Notes under the pieces: model-generated
Told to the model about the DNA's origin: nothing
Seen by the model: the letters and a program-made list of their open reading frames with translations, nothing else
Database searches by the model: none
Position numbers and translations under genes: made by a program
Assembly: GCA_022841665.1 (NCBI GenBank)
Contig: JALHRB010000017.1
Span: forward strand, 1-64,000
Direction of reading: 5' to 3'
Length of the DNA: 64,000 bases
Origin: Pseudolabrys sp.
Lineage (GTDB): Bacteria > Pseudomonadota > Alphaproteobacteria > Rhizobiales > Xanthobacteraceae
Shown: piece by piece, positions 1-7,895 of the stretch
Layout: each line of letters starts with the position of its first letter
Numbering within the stretch: position 1 is the first letter of the stretch

Positions 1-78
1 TGCGCGGATCACGCGCCGGCGCGCGCCGGACGGCCAGCGCCGCGACGGCCGCATCGTCGCCTGGCGGCAGGCGTGGTG
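1..78 (+). CDS. C-terminal end of an unidentified gene, probably part of the phage/GTA cluster (partial)
   Basis: The second reading frame is open from the window edge to a TGA at 76-78 and ends in the residues VAWRQAW. Every third codon position in this stretch is G or C, as in the GTA-like genes downstream, whereas the frame of the following toxin-like gene is mixed here. The product cannot be named from about 25 residues. By position it could be the end of a head gene such as portal or minor head protein, but that is inference. Confidence 0.35.
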
Positions 79-411
79 AGCGGCGATGCAGAGCGTCACT
101 TCGATGCGCCCAAGAGTCTGGAAGAATTGCAAGAAGCTGCAAATAGCCCGCAAAAGGGCTATGATATTCACCATATCGTCGAACGAAACTCTGCGGCGAA
201 AGATGGCTCCGAAGCCGATCTAATCGAAGGGCCGGAAAACCAGGTACGCATCCCGCGCTGGAAGCACTGAGAGATAAATTCGTTTTATGAGAGGCCGAAT
301 GAAGATTATGGGCGTTTAGCACCGCGTCAGTATCTGAAAGGCAAGAGCTGGGAAGAACGTACGCGGGTAGGGTTGGACGCACTTAGGAAGGTCGGGGTAT
401 TGCGGCCATGA
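73..411 (+). pseudogene. toxin-like HNH-type domain gene interrupted by an in-frame TGA
   Basis: From a GTG at 73 or 76 the frame encodes a small polar protein with the motif YDIHHIVERN and then ENQVRIPRWKH, followed by TGA at 268-270. Past that stop the same frame continues without interruption to 409-411 and encodes EINSFYERPN and then YLKGKSWEERTRVGLDALRK. From memory of related Rhizobiales proteins the sequence KHWEI is continuous here, so the TGA stands where a TGG tryptophan codon is expected. The true stop forms an ATGA overlap with the next gene, a DUF2019 protein, as in toxin-immunity pairs. Base composition is lower in GC than the flanking structural genes. The nuclease or toxin activity is inferred from the HHIVE motif and the partner. 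If TGA is a real nonsense mutation the product is truncated. Confidence 0.6.
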
Positions 412-779
412 AAAATGCAATGCTCGGAAAGAAGACGGTGAATGAACTCGTCGAACTGTTTACCGGATTCGCTCTCCAGCAAGACGAAGCCGAGCTTGCC
501 TTCGACACGAAGGAAGGCAATCGACTATTTTGGAAGATCACAGCGATTGCAGATGAGCTAAAGTCGCGTCCCGGCGACCAAAGACACGCGCTTCTGCCTC
601 TTTTGGACCACCCTAACCCGCAAGTGCAACTTAAGGCGGCGAAGGCAACATTGGCGATTGCGCCGGCGGCCGCGCGGCACGTGCTCGAGGTCATCGCCGA
701 GACATGCTACGGGCCGCAGAAGCTCGAAGCCGGCATGTCGCTGAGAAATCTCGACGCTGGAATATTCAAGCCGACATAA
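408..779 (+). CDS. DUF2019 family protein, probable immunity partner
   Basis: A 123-residue soluble, helix-rich protein that I recognise as DUF2019-like from the run of features ADELKSRPGDQRHALLPL, HPNPQVQLKAAKATLAIAP and the C-terminal NLDAGIF. The repeated helical pattern resembles HEAT-type repeats. There is no signal peptide or membrane segment. The ATG overlaps the stop of the upstream toxin-like gene by 4 bases, so the two would be translationally coupled. DUF2019 genes are often found next to toxin-like genes, and the immunity role is inferred from that and from the overlap. If the upstream toxin is dead, this gene would be an orphan immunity gene. Confidence 0.65.
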   Translation: MKNAMLGKKTVNELVELFTGFALQQDEAELAFDTKEGNRLFWKITAIADELKSRPGDQRHALLPLLDHPNPQVQLKAAKATLAIAPAAARHVLEVIAETCYGPQKLEAGMSLRNLDAGIFKPT

Positions 780-836
780 CGCCGGCAACTCACGACATGC
801 ATTGCCGGCGCTGAGAGGTGAAAAATCCGGCGCGGC

Positions 837-1802
837 CTACTTCCCCGCCGGCTTCAGGAGCGCGGTGAGCCGCGCGATCTCCTTGCGCTGGAGCTCGCCC
901 AGGGCTTTCGGCCCGCGGCGCGCAGGCTCCGCGATTTCGGCGCCGAGATCGGCAAGGCGCTTCTGCACCGCGGGCTCATCGAGGCCCTTGGCGAGCGCGG
1001 CCGCAAGCTTGTCGACGACCGCCTGCGGCGTGCCCTTGGGCGCGAACAGCGCATAGAACGGCGCGCAGTCGAATTCCGGCAGGCCCTGCTCATAAGAAGT
1101 TGGCACGTCGGGCAGCAGCGGGCTGCGCTTCTTGCTGGCGATGGCCAGCGCCTTGACGGTGCCGGCGCGCACGTGCGGCAGCGGCCCGAGGATCGGGTCG
1201 CAATCGTAATCGACAGTGCCGGCGAGGATGGCGTTCATCACCGGCGCGGTGCCGGTGAACGGCACCAGGGTCGGCTTGATGCCGATGGCGTTGTTGAGCA
1301 GCAGGCAGCCGATATAGGACACCGAGCCGACGCCGGCGTGGCCCATGTTCACCTTGCTCTCGTTCGCCTTGGCCCAGGCGACGAACTCTTTCAGGTTGTT
1401 GGCCGGGATCTCCTTGCGCACCGCCAGCAGCTCCGGCTGTTCGGCGATCAGGCCGACCGGCGCGAAGTCCTTTTCCGGGTCGTAGCCGAGGTTGGGATAG
1501 AACAGATGCGCGGCGGCGTGCGTGCCCATGTGGCCGGAGATGAGCGTGTAGCCGTCGGGGTTGGCGCGCGCAGCGCGGGTGGCGCCGACGGTGCCGCCGG
1601 CGCCGACGACGTTTTCGACGACGAAGGACTGCCCGAGATGGCGTGACAGGATGTCGGCGACGATGCGGCCGGTGATGTCGGCCGGCCCGCCGGCGGCGAA
1701 GGGCACGATCACCGTGCCGCCTTTGGTCGGGAAGTCCTGGGCCTGTGCGCCTGTCAGCCCGGCGAGCAGCATGAGGGCTGCCGCCATGCACTTTTTCGTC
1801 AT
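837..1802 (-). CDS. TctC/Bug-family periplasmic solute-binding protein (orphan)
   Basis: A 321-residue protein with a Sec signal peptide (about residues 1-21, ending AQA) and the Bug-family hallmarks: IVPFAAGGPADITGRIVAD, a VENVVGAGGTVG loop, and PDGYTL. The family binds carboxylates or other small organic anions in the periplasm for tripartite tricarboxylate transporters. No TctA or TctB membrane gene is nearby, which is common for this expanded family. A strong ribosome binding site, GGAGG, precedes the ATG on the minus strand. It lies antisense between the toxin/immunity pair and the capsid gene of a GTA-like cluster, an unusual place for a metabolic gene. The ligand cannot be predicted. 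Confidence 0.9.
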   Translation of the reverse strand: MTKKCMAAALMLLAGLTGAQAQDFPTKGGTVIVPFAAGGPADITGRIVADILSRHLGQSFVVENVVGAGGTVGATRAARANPDGYTLISGHMGTHAAAHLFYPNLGYDPEKDFAPVGLIAEQPELLAVRKEIPANNLKEFVAWAKANESKVNMGHAGVGSVSYIGCLLLNNAIGIKPTLVPFTGTAPVMNAILAGTVDYDCDPILGPLPHVRAGTVKALAIASKKRSPLLPDVPTSYEQGLPEFDCAPFYALFAPKGTPQAVVDKLAAALAKGLDEPAVQKRLADLGAEIAEPARRGPKALGELQRKEIARLTALLKPAGK

Positions 1803-1961
1803 CGTCTCCTCCCTGATGGCCGGCTTTAAGCGCCGGCTGTCTTTTGTTGCGGCGAGCTTGCCATGGCCGGCGCCGGTTGGGGAGGGGGCAATACCGCGGC
1901 CGCCAGGGTCGGCCGGGCGCCGCCGAACGTGAATTCACATCGATCCACAAGGAGAAGCAGG

Positions 1962-3212
1962 ATGGAAATCGATACCCACACTTCGCTCGAGACCAAGGCG
2001 GGGCCGCCGCACGACGCGGTGGTGACGCATGCCGACATGATGCGCGCCTTCGAGGCCTTCAAGGAGGCGAACGACGAGCGCATCGCCACGATGGAAAGGC
2101 GCGGCGGCGACGTCGTGCTGGAAGAGAAGCTCGCGCGCATCGACCGCACCATCGACGCGCAGGCGCGCCGGATGGACGAGATCACGCTGAAGGCGGCGCG
2201 GCCGGCGATCGGTCACGACCGCGCGCGCGGCCAAGGCTCGCCCGAGCACAAGCAAGCTTTCGAGGCTTACGTGCGCGCCGGCGAGACGACCGGCCTGCGC
2301 GCGCTGGAAGTGAAGGCGCTGTCGGTCGGCTCCAATCCGGACGGCGGCTACCTGGTGCCGCCCGAGATCGAGGCGGAGATCGGCAAGCGGCTGGCGAACA
2401 TCTCGCCGATCCGCGGCATCGCCGGCGTGCGCGTCATCAGCGGCAACATCTACAAGAAGCCGTTCATGACGGCGGGCCCTGCGGTCGGCTGGGTGGGCGA
2501 GACCGACGCGCGCGCGCAGACGGCGTCGCCGACGCTCGACGAACTGTCGTTCCCGGCCATGGAGCTCTACGCGCAGCCGGCGGCGACGTCGACGCTGCTC
2601 GAGGACTCGGCGGTGAACATCGACGAGTGGCTGGCGCAGGAAGTCGAGCAAGTGTTCGCGACGCAAGAGGGGACGGCCTTCGTCACCGGCGACGGCTCGA
2701 ACAAGCCGAAGGGCTTCCTCGCCTACACGGCGGTGGCCAACGCGTCGTGGACCTGGGGCAACATCGGCTATATCGCGAGCGGTTCGGCCGGCGCCTTCCC
2801 GGCGTCGAACCCGTCCGACACGCTGGTCGATCTGATCTACGCGGTGCGCGCCGGCTACCGGCAGAACGCCGTCTTCGTGATGAACCGCAAGACGCAGTCC
2901 ACCATCCGCAAGTTCAAGGACACGACCGGCGGCTATCTCTGGCAGCCGCCGTCGGCGGCCGGCGGCAAGGCCTCGCTGATGACCTTCCCGGTGATCGAGG
3001 CCGAGGACATGCCGGACATTGCGGCGAACTCGCTGTCGATCGCCTTCGGCGACTTCAACCGCGGCTACCTGGTGGTGGACCGCGCTGGCGTCTCGGTGCT
3101 GCGCGATCCCTACACGGCCAAGCCCTACGTGCTGTTCTACACCACCAAGCGCGTGGGCGGCGGCGTGCAGGACTTCGACGCCATCAAGGTGATGAAGTTC
3201 GCGGCGTCGTGA
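1962..3212 (+). CDS. HK97-type major capsid protein (RcGTA g5-like)
   Basis: A 416-residue phage major capsid protein. The N-terminal ~100 residues are charged and coiled-coil-like (EAFKEANDERIATMERR), the typical delta/scaffold region. The folded capsid begins around SVGSNPDGGYLVPPE. Further family landmarks are LLEDSAVNIDEWLAQEVEQ, FVTGDGSNKPKGFL and the C-terminal FYTTKRVGGGVQDFDAIKVM. The ATG at 1962 was chosen because AAGGAGAAGCAGG precedes it and the upstream extension in the same frame has no family character. In RcGTA-like clusters a prohead protease gene lies immediately upstream; here the neighbour is an antisense binding-protein gene, and no protease is seen in the window. Confidence 0.92.
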   Translation: MEIDTHTSLETKAGPPHDAVVTHADMMRAFEAFKEANDERIATMERRGGDVVLEEKLARIDRTIDAQARRMDEITLKAARPAIGHDRARGQGSPEHKQAFEAYVRAGETTGLRALEVKALSVGSNPDGGYLVPPEIEAEIGKRLANISPIRGIAGVRVISGNIYKKPFMTAGPAVGWVGETDARAQTASPTLDELSFPAMELYAQPAATSTLLEDSAVNIDEWLAQEVEQVFATQEGTAFVTGDGSNKPKGFLAYTAVANASWTWGNIGYIASGSAGAFPASNPSDTLVDLIYAVRAGYRQNAVFVMNRKTQSTIRKFKDTTGGYLWQPPSAAGGKASLMTFPVIEAEDMPDIAANSLSIAFGDFNRGYLVVDRAGVSVLRDPYTAKPYVLFYTTKRVGGGVQDFDAIKVMKFAAS

Positions 3213-3242
3213 TGGAAGCCTAGCCCTCAACGCATTCCGCCG

Positions 3243-3319
3243 GTCATCACCCGCGAAAGCGGGTGATCCAGTACTCACCGGCCGTGGTTACTGGATTCCC
3301 CGCTTGCGCGGGGAATGAC
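3243..3319. repeat. REP-like palindromic repeat, type A, copy 1
   Basis: Two inverted halves, GTCATCACCCGCGAAAGCGG and TACTGGATTCCCCGC followed by TTGCGCGGGGAATGAC, flank a short centre. Related copies occur at 8828-8932 and 39761-39840. Each half can fold by itself on the CCCGC/GCGGG core. This is the common intergenic GC-rich repeat of Rhizobiales chromosomes. Confidence 0.75.
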
Positions 3320-3366
3320 GGCGGCGTGCGGGCCGCATCTTGCAATTTCCTCGCGATTTTACCCCT

Positions 3367-3963
3367 ATGGCCCGTATTCATCCCGCATACCTCGAGCATG
3401 AGCGGAAACGCTTCATGCGGCCGGACGCGCATCGCTTCCTGCGACCCGACTGGCGGCGCTTCGTGCGACCCGGCTCGGAGCTTTCCCGCCGCTACGCCGA
3501 GCTGGAAGAAAAGTATCGGCCCGACCAGCCGCGCGTGCCGGCAGGGCAACGCGAGGGCGGGCAATGGACGGACGATGTTGATCAGGGATCGGGATTGCCC
3601 GCGAATTCGACTACTGAAAGCTCGGCTGAGGACATTCAGCGAATACAGCTTACAAGAGATGATCGCTCTCTATCTTCCGAGCAGTTAATTCGGTTAGGAG
3701 GCGAAGATCTCGGATCATTTGGCGATGCAGTCTCAATCGTTAAGGGACCGAACATCTCGCATCAAGAAAGCTTCGATCCAACGACAGGCACCACCATATT
3801 GTCATTTACGGGCGTCGGCTCCGTTGTAGTCGATGAAAAATTTGGCGGCGGAATAACTGGCTCATCGTATACTGTAGGCACTCCGGCGAGATCGGACCAT
3901 GGCTTAAGCATAGTGATCGATCGTGGTGGCAAGGTTCGCGCATTTCCCACCACTCGCAGCTGA
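3367..3963 (+). CDS. putative cluster-encoded effector: adapter N-terminus with variable C-terminal domain
   Basis: A 198-residue protein from the ATG at 3367; a TTG start at 3340 is possible but less likely. The N-terminal third is very basic and repetitive, with FMRPDAHRFLRPDWRRFVRP and then the motif PRVPAGQREGGQW, which I recall at the front of many Rhizobiales phage-linked proteins with interchangeable C-termini. The C-terminal part, from about residue 75, is clearly lower in GC, rich in Ser, Thr and Gly and without a domain I recognise (FTGVGSVVVDEKFGGG). A conserved N-terminus plus a foreign C-terminus is the architecture of polymorphic toxins; the toxic role is inference. The next gene, 14 bases downstream, could encode its immunity protein. 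Confidence 0.55.
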   Translation: MARIHPAYLEHERKRFMRPDAHRFLRPDWRRFVRPGSELSRRYAELEEKYRPDQPRVPAGQREGGQWTDDVDQGSGLPANSTTESSAEDIQRIQLTRDDRSLSSEQLIRLGGEDLGSFGDAVSIVKGPNISHQESFDPTTGTTILSFTGVGSVVVDEKFGGGITGSSYTVGTPARSDHGLSIVIDRGGKVRAFPTTRS

Positions 3964-3977
3964 CGAAGGGCAGTACC

Positions 3978-4391
3978 ATGCAGAAGCGATCAAACCGTAG
4001 GAGCGGATTTCGAGCCTTTTGTGCCACTTGGCAAAGCCTTGCTTGTCTTTTGCTTCTGGCGGCCTTCGTCGCCGACGCGCAGGCGCAGTCCGGGCCGCCG
4101 GCGTTACCGCGGCAGCGAAGCTCGGATGAAGTCAATCCTCTTTTTATCGAGCGGCGGACGGTCGGCGATCCTCGCTCCCGCTTCGAGCTTCGCTTTGGCG
4201 CTCCCGGAGAGCGATGCCAAACATGGCGCGCGGAAATCTCATCGCAGCCGAACGGCGATGCGGTGTTCGAGCTGAAGGAGCCGGCCGATAAGAAAGTCCT
4301 GCGGGACTTGGCGTACGGCGAGCGGCACGTCGAGTACGTGGTCGGCGATGAACAGTGCAACTACCGGATAAGGATCGAGCGGAGCAAATAG
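3978..4391 (+). CDS. small secreted protein of unknown function
   Basis: A 137-residue protein with a signal peptide: a basic start (MQKRSNRRSGFRAF), a hydrophobic stretch CLLLLAAFVADA and a cleavage site near AQAQ. The mature ~95 residues carry two cysteines (GERCQTW and EQCNYRI) that could form a disulfide. I recognise no family. It sits directly behind the effector-like gene on the same strand and may be transcribed with it, so a periplasmic immunity role is possible but not shown. It ends 6 bases from the convergent protease gene. Confidence 0.6.
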   Translation: MQKRSNRRSGFRAFCATWQSLACLLLLAAFVADAQAQSGPPALPRQRSSDEVNPLFIERRTVGDPRSRFELRFGAPGERCQTWRAEISSQPNGDAVFELKEPADKKVLRDLAYGERHVEYVVGDEQCNYRIRIERSK

Positions 4392-4397
4392 CCAGGA

Positions 4398-5222
4398 TCA
4401 ATTACGCCCGGCCTGCTTGCGGCGCTTGAGCTTGCGCGCCTCGGCCTTGGGCGCGAACCAATTCGCAAACAGACTGCCGCTCGAGACATCGCTCTCCGTC
4501 GTGCGGCGGGCGTGGCGTTGCCGCTTGCGCGGGGCTGGGGCCGGCTCGTCCACGGCGGCAATCGATTGCGCCTCGCCGCTTACCGTCACCGGCGCCCAGC
4601 GCGTGAGGTGGCCGCAGGCGATGCGCGGCGAGGGATGGGCGGCGCGCGTGACGATGCCGACCAGCATGCCGCCGCGCAGCACGGGGCCGCCGGAGTCGCC
4701 GAAGCAGGCGCTAGCACTAATTGAACCCGAACGGTTCGGATCGACCAGCGCGCGCGGCTCGGCCGCGACCAGCGTGGCCTCGCGCAAGGTGCCGAACGAC
4801 AAGCGGTGGCGCTCGTCCGGCGTGCCGTAGCCGGCGATGACGAAGCGCTCGCCGTCGCCGTCGCCGACGGGCGCGATACCGCCCGACAAGGGCGTAGTGA
4901 GCGTGAGGATCGCGGCGTCGCCGGAGACGCTGATGCGGCGGCCGTCGTCGAGCACGGCGCTGCGCGAGACGCGGGCGATGCCGGCGGAGCCGCCGCCGCC
5001 GTAGATGCGCATGCCGCGGTTGGCGCAATGCGCGGCGGTGATGACGACGCGGCGCGCGACGGCGACGCCGCTGCAATAAAAGGGGCCGACCAGGCGCACG
5101 GTGTAGCTGCCGTGCGAGGAGGACGTGCCTTGGATGACGGCCTGCGCCGGCGTGGCGGCGAAGCTCATGGCCGAAGCCAGCAGTAATATAATGAGCGGCC
5201 CGCGCGCAATGCGGCGAAGCAT
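4398..5222 (-). CDS. secreted trypsin-like serine protease
   Basis: A 274-residue S1-type protease. The signal peptide covers about residues 1-28 (LIILLLASAMSFAATPAQA). The triad is complete: His65 in VITAAHC, Asp102 in SGDAAILTL, Ser177 in CFGDSGGPV. Cys50 and Cys66 can form the usual histidine-loop disulfide. After the protease domain, from about residue 215, comes a Lys/Arg-rich tail (RKRQRHARR, KLKRRKQAGRN) that is not part of the fold and may bind DNA, cell wall or membrane. It is one of two such proteases inserted antisense between capsid and connector genes. The substrate is unknown. Confidence 0.85.
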   Translation of the reverse strand: MLRRIARGPLIILLLASAMSFAATPAQAVIQGTSSSHGSYTVRLVGPFYCSGVAVARRVVITAAHCANRGMRIYGGGGSAGIARVSRSAVLDDGRRISVSGDAAILTLTTPLSGGIAPVGDGDGERFVIAGYGTPDERHRLSFGTLREATLVAAEPRALVDPNRSGSISASACFGDSGGPVLRGGMLVGIVTRAAHPSPRIACGHLTRWAPVTVSGEAQSIAAVDEPAPAPRKRQRHARRTTESDVSSGSLFANWFAPKAEARKLKRRKQAGRN

Positions 5223-5315
5223 GGTCCGTCCCCCCTTATCCCCGAGGACAAGACTAGCGGGACGCGGAACCGGGCAAAGCGGGCGGGGCGGGGAAGTTTG
5301 TGGAAAACTCGCCGG

Positions 5316-5909
5316 TCAGGGCGTGGCGGAGGCTTCGACTTTGCGCACGGATGCCTCGCTTTGCATGGCGCGCGAGGCATGCGGATTGACGGTCACGTAG
5401 CCGCGGATCGAGCGGACGTGCCGGCGCGTCAGACCGCCGCCGGAATTGCCGTCGTGCACGAGCCAGTCGTTGCCGCTGACGTGGCCGATGAGCACCATCA
5501 CGTGGCCGCCGCGCGCCGCCGCCATGCCAGGCGCAGGCGCGGTCCGCGGGAAGTACTTGATCCAATTGGAGGCGAGGTTCAGCTCCGGGCGGATGCGGCC
5601 GAAGACGTAACGGGAGGCTTCGCAGCCGCAGAACTGGCGCGGGCAGCCTGCGGGCCGGCCGCCGATGACGACGGTGTTGCCATTGGCGTCGACGGAATTG
5701 AAGCTGCGGCCGGCGCCGCCGGTCGCGGCGGCGTCGGTCGTGGCCACAGCCGTGCGGGCGCGCTGGACTCTGGCGTAGTCCGAGCAACCGCGTTCGTTGC
5801 AGGTGATGGTGGTTTGCGGGCGCTGGCTGCGGCGGTGCTGGGCCTCGGCCGAGGTGGCAATAGCGCTGGCAAAAAAGGCGAGAGCAAAAATCGTCAGGAT
5901 TTTAATCAC
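5316..5909 (-). CDS. secreted CHAP/NlpC-P60-like protein
   Basis: A 197-residue protein with a signal peptide (about residues 1-23, ending AEAQ). The central region CPRQFCGCEASRYVFG offers candidate catalytic cysteines, and GGHVMVLIGHVSGNDWLVHDG carries a histidine followed by a Gly/Asp/Asn-rich strand in the order Cys then His seen in CHAP and NlpC/P60 amidases. The match is by pattern only. Two further cysteines near residue 40 (CNERGC) suggest a disulfide. It lies between two secreted trypsin-like proteases on the same strand, giving a block of three exported hydrolase-like proteins. Cell-wall cleavage is a reasonable guess. Confidence 0.5.
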   Translation of the reverse strand: MIKILTIFALAFFASAIATSAEAQHRRSQRPQTTITCNERGCSDYARVQRARTAVATTDAAATGGAGRSFNSVDANGNTVVIGGRPAGCPRQFCGCEASRYVFGRIRPELNLASNWIKYFPRTAPAPGMAAARGGHVMVLIGHVSGNDWLVHDGNSGGGLTRRHVRSIRGYVTVNPHASRAMQSEASVRKVEASATP

Positions 5910-6074
5910 TTAGTCCTCATGGTTCCCGCGCGGTTCGTTACCGCAATTGCGTTCCTCGCTAAGAGTTCCCTCTCTGGGATTGCTGCTTAACGGCGCACCG
6001 CCGCCATGGCGAGCCGGTCCCCGCGGTAAGCTGACCAAGTAAGGTTAAAAGCCGGGATTCCGTCGGCGGCGCCG

Positions 6075-6848
6075 TCAAGGCGCGATGGGTGACTTGAATT
6101 TGGCGGCGGTCTCGACGAGCCAGGCGCGATAATTGAGCAGCGGCGTGACGCCGGTCAGCCCGCCGCAGCCTTCATTGTCCTGCGGCGCGGTGGACCAGCT
6201 CACCACGCCGATGACGAGCGGGCCGTCGCCGTCGAAGGCGGGGGCGCCGGAGTCGCCGGTGCAGCCGCCGAGGCCGGCCGACACATTGCGCGTGGCCGGA
6301 TCGTATAGCCGGATTTGCAGGGAGCCGGGCTTGCCGGTGACGGCGAGCTTCGCCATGCGCGGGATGCCGAGGCCGTGCGGCGTGCCGGCCAGCGTGACGC
6401 CGAAGCCGGCGACGGTGAGCGTCTCGCCGACGGCGACGCGGCGCGCGGCCGCCAGCGCGGCGGGCACGACGATGTCGGGCAGCGGCGCCTCGAGCTTCAA
6501 CAGCGCGACGTCGGCGGTGGCGCGGCTGGCGGCGTAGCTGGCGTAGTCGAAACGCGGGTGGCGCGCGATCGTGCGCACGGGAATGGCGACGCCGTCCTGA
6601 AAAGCCTTGACCTCGTATGTGACCGGCCGCGTGACGCAATGCGCCGCGGTGAGCACCAGGTCGCGCGCGAGCGCGGTGCCGGTGCAGAGGTCGCCGCGCG
6701 CGTCGACCACCATGACGATCGGCCGCGCCGCCCAGCCGGTGGCCGGCGGCGCATTGCCGGTGAGGGCCAGCGCGGGGGCGCTGAACAGCAGAGCGGCGAA
6801 GGCGGCGAGGGCGGGGCGCATAGCGCCATGGGCCTTGCCAAAGATCAT
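6075..6848 (-). CDS. secreted trypsin-like serine protease
   Basis: A 257-residue S1-type protease with signal peptide (ALAAFAALLFSAPALA). The triad is His70 in LTAAHC, Asp113 in TADVALLKL and Ser200 in GGCTGDSGAP, where the second glycine of the usual GDSGGP is alanine. Cysteines bracket the histidine and serine loops as in trypsins (C55/C71, and C196 with the cysteine in NEGCGG). A start at 6821 (MRPALAAF) would give a more standard signal peptide. There is no extra C-terminal domain. It is transcribed away from the GTA connector gene and separated from it by a type B repeat. Confidence 0.85.
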   Translation of the reverse strand: MIFGKAHGAMRPALAAFAALLFSAPALALTGNAPPATGWAARPIVMVVDARGDLCTGTALARDLVLTAAHCVTRPVTYEVKAFQDGVAIPVRTIARHPRFDYASYAASRATADVALLKLEAPLPDIVVPAALAAARRVAVGETLTVAGFGVTLAGTPHGLGIPRMAKLAVTGKPGSLQIRLYDPATRNVSAGLGGCTGDSGAPAFDGDGPLVIGVVSWSTAPQDNEGCGGLTGVTPLLNYRAWLVETAAKFKSPIAP

Positions 6849-6862
6849 TTGTCAATCGGTGC

Positions 6863-6989
6863 GTGCCCCGGACGCGGTGCAGCGCGAAGCGGTGCGCCAC
6901 AGATCCGGGGCCCCGCCGACTTCCCTTTATCAACCGGGGTCCCGGGTCAGCAGCGCATCACTTGCGTGCTGCGCTGCGCCCGGGACACG
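6863..6989. repeat. REP-like repeat, type B, copy 1
   Basis: The block opens with CCCCGGACGCGGTGCAGCGC and AGATCCGGGG, and closes with GTGCTGCGCTGCGCCCGGGA followed by CACG. The outer arms are inverted copies of each other. A second copy with the same arms and order is at 11562-11696, also between two genes of the structural cluster. Confidence 0.75.
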
Positions 6990-7006
6990 AGCCAGAGAAA
7001 CACACC

Positions 7007-7576
7007 ATGCCCTCTATCCTATTGACTCCGCCGGCGGCCGAGCCGCTGGCGCTCGACGAGACGCGCGCCTTCCTGCGCGTCGAGCACACCGACGACGACG
7101 AGCTGATCGCGGCGCTGATCGCCGGCGCGCGCATCCATGTCGAGGCGCAGACGCGGCGCGCGCTGATCGCGCAAAGTTGGCGGTTGGTGCTCGACGCCTG
7201 GCCGGCCGATGGGCGCATCGATGTGCGGCCGGCGCCGTTGCAGGCGGTGACCGCCGCGCGGGTGTTCAATGGCGAGGGCGCCGCGCAGACGATCGATCCG
7301 CAGGCCTTCGTACCGGATCTGGGCGCGTCGGCGCTGGCCTTCATGCCCTGGGCGCTGCCGGCGCCGGGACGCATGGCGGCCGGCATCGAGATCGACGTGA
7401 CCGCCGGCTACGGCGACAGCGCGCTCGCCGTGCCGGAGCCGCTGCGGCAGGCGGTGCGGCTGCTGGTGGCGCATTGGTATGAGAACCGCAGCGTGGTCGC
7501 CGCGGCTGCAAGCGGCGCGCTGCTGCCGGCGGGCGTGGCGGCGCTGCTCGCGCCCTACCGGATGGTGTCGCTGTGA
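7007..7576 (+). CDS. head-tail connector protein (RcGTA g6-like, gp6 family)
   Basis: A 189-residue protein of the phage gp6-like connector family. The N-terminal DETRAFLRVEHTDDDELIAALI is the family signature, followed by the helix ARIHVEAQTRRALI and a C-terminal helix PLRQAVRLLVAHWYENR. It forms the adaptor ring below the portal in family members. The ATG at 7007 was chosen because translation upstream of it reads through the type B repeat. It overlaps the next gene by GTGA, so the two are translationally coupled. Confidence 0.85.
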   Translation: MPSILLTPPAAEPLALDETRAFLRVEHTDDDELIAALIAGARIHVEAQTRRALIAQSWRLVLDAWPADGRIDVRPAPLQAVTAARVFNGEGAAQTIDPQAFVPDLGASALAFMPWALPAPGRMAAGIEIDVTAGYGDSALAVPEPLRQAVRLLVAHWYENRSVVAAAASGALLPAGVAALLAPYRMVSL

Positions 7577-7893
7577 CGCAGCCGGGCAACCTGAACCGCC
7601 GCCTGGTGCTGGAAGCGCCGAGCGAGAACGATGACGGCGCCGGCGGGGTCACAAGACTTTACGACGTGGTGACGACGCTGTGGGCGCAGGTGCTGCCGCT
7701 GTCGGCGCGTGCCGAGGTGGCCGCCGATAGCCTCGGCGCGGCTGCGCGCTATCGCATCGTCGTGCGCATGCGCGGCGACATCAGCACACGGCATCGTTTG
7801 CTCGACGGAACGCGCGTCTACCGCATTCTCGCGCTGCGCGACGGTGCCGACCGCCGCTTTCTTGAAATCGATGCCGAAGCACACGAGGACTGA
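7573..7893 (+). CDS. head closure / head-tail adaptor protein (RcGTA g7-like)
   Basis: A 106-residue protein starting at the GTG of a GTGA overlap. The pattern NLNRRLVLEAPSENDDGAGG, then VTTLWAQVLP, then RYRIVVRMRGDI and VYRILALRDGADRRFLEI matches the SPP1-type head-tail adaptor family. Members seal the head and join it to the tail terminator. Size and place between connector and DUF3168 gene fit RcGTA order. Confidence 0.85.
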   Translation: MTQPGNLNRRLVLEAPSENDDGAGGVTRLYDVVTTLWAQVLPLSARAEVAADSLGAAARYRIVVRMRGDISTRHRLLDGTRVYRILALRDGADRRFLEIDAEAHED

Positions 7894-7895
7894 CC

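Noticed and set aside
1844-3223. Alternative 459-residue frame over the capsid gene
   Set aside because: It is a +1 frame shadow with Arg/Gly-rich composition; the capsid frame has a ribosome site and family motifs.
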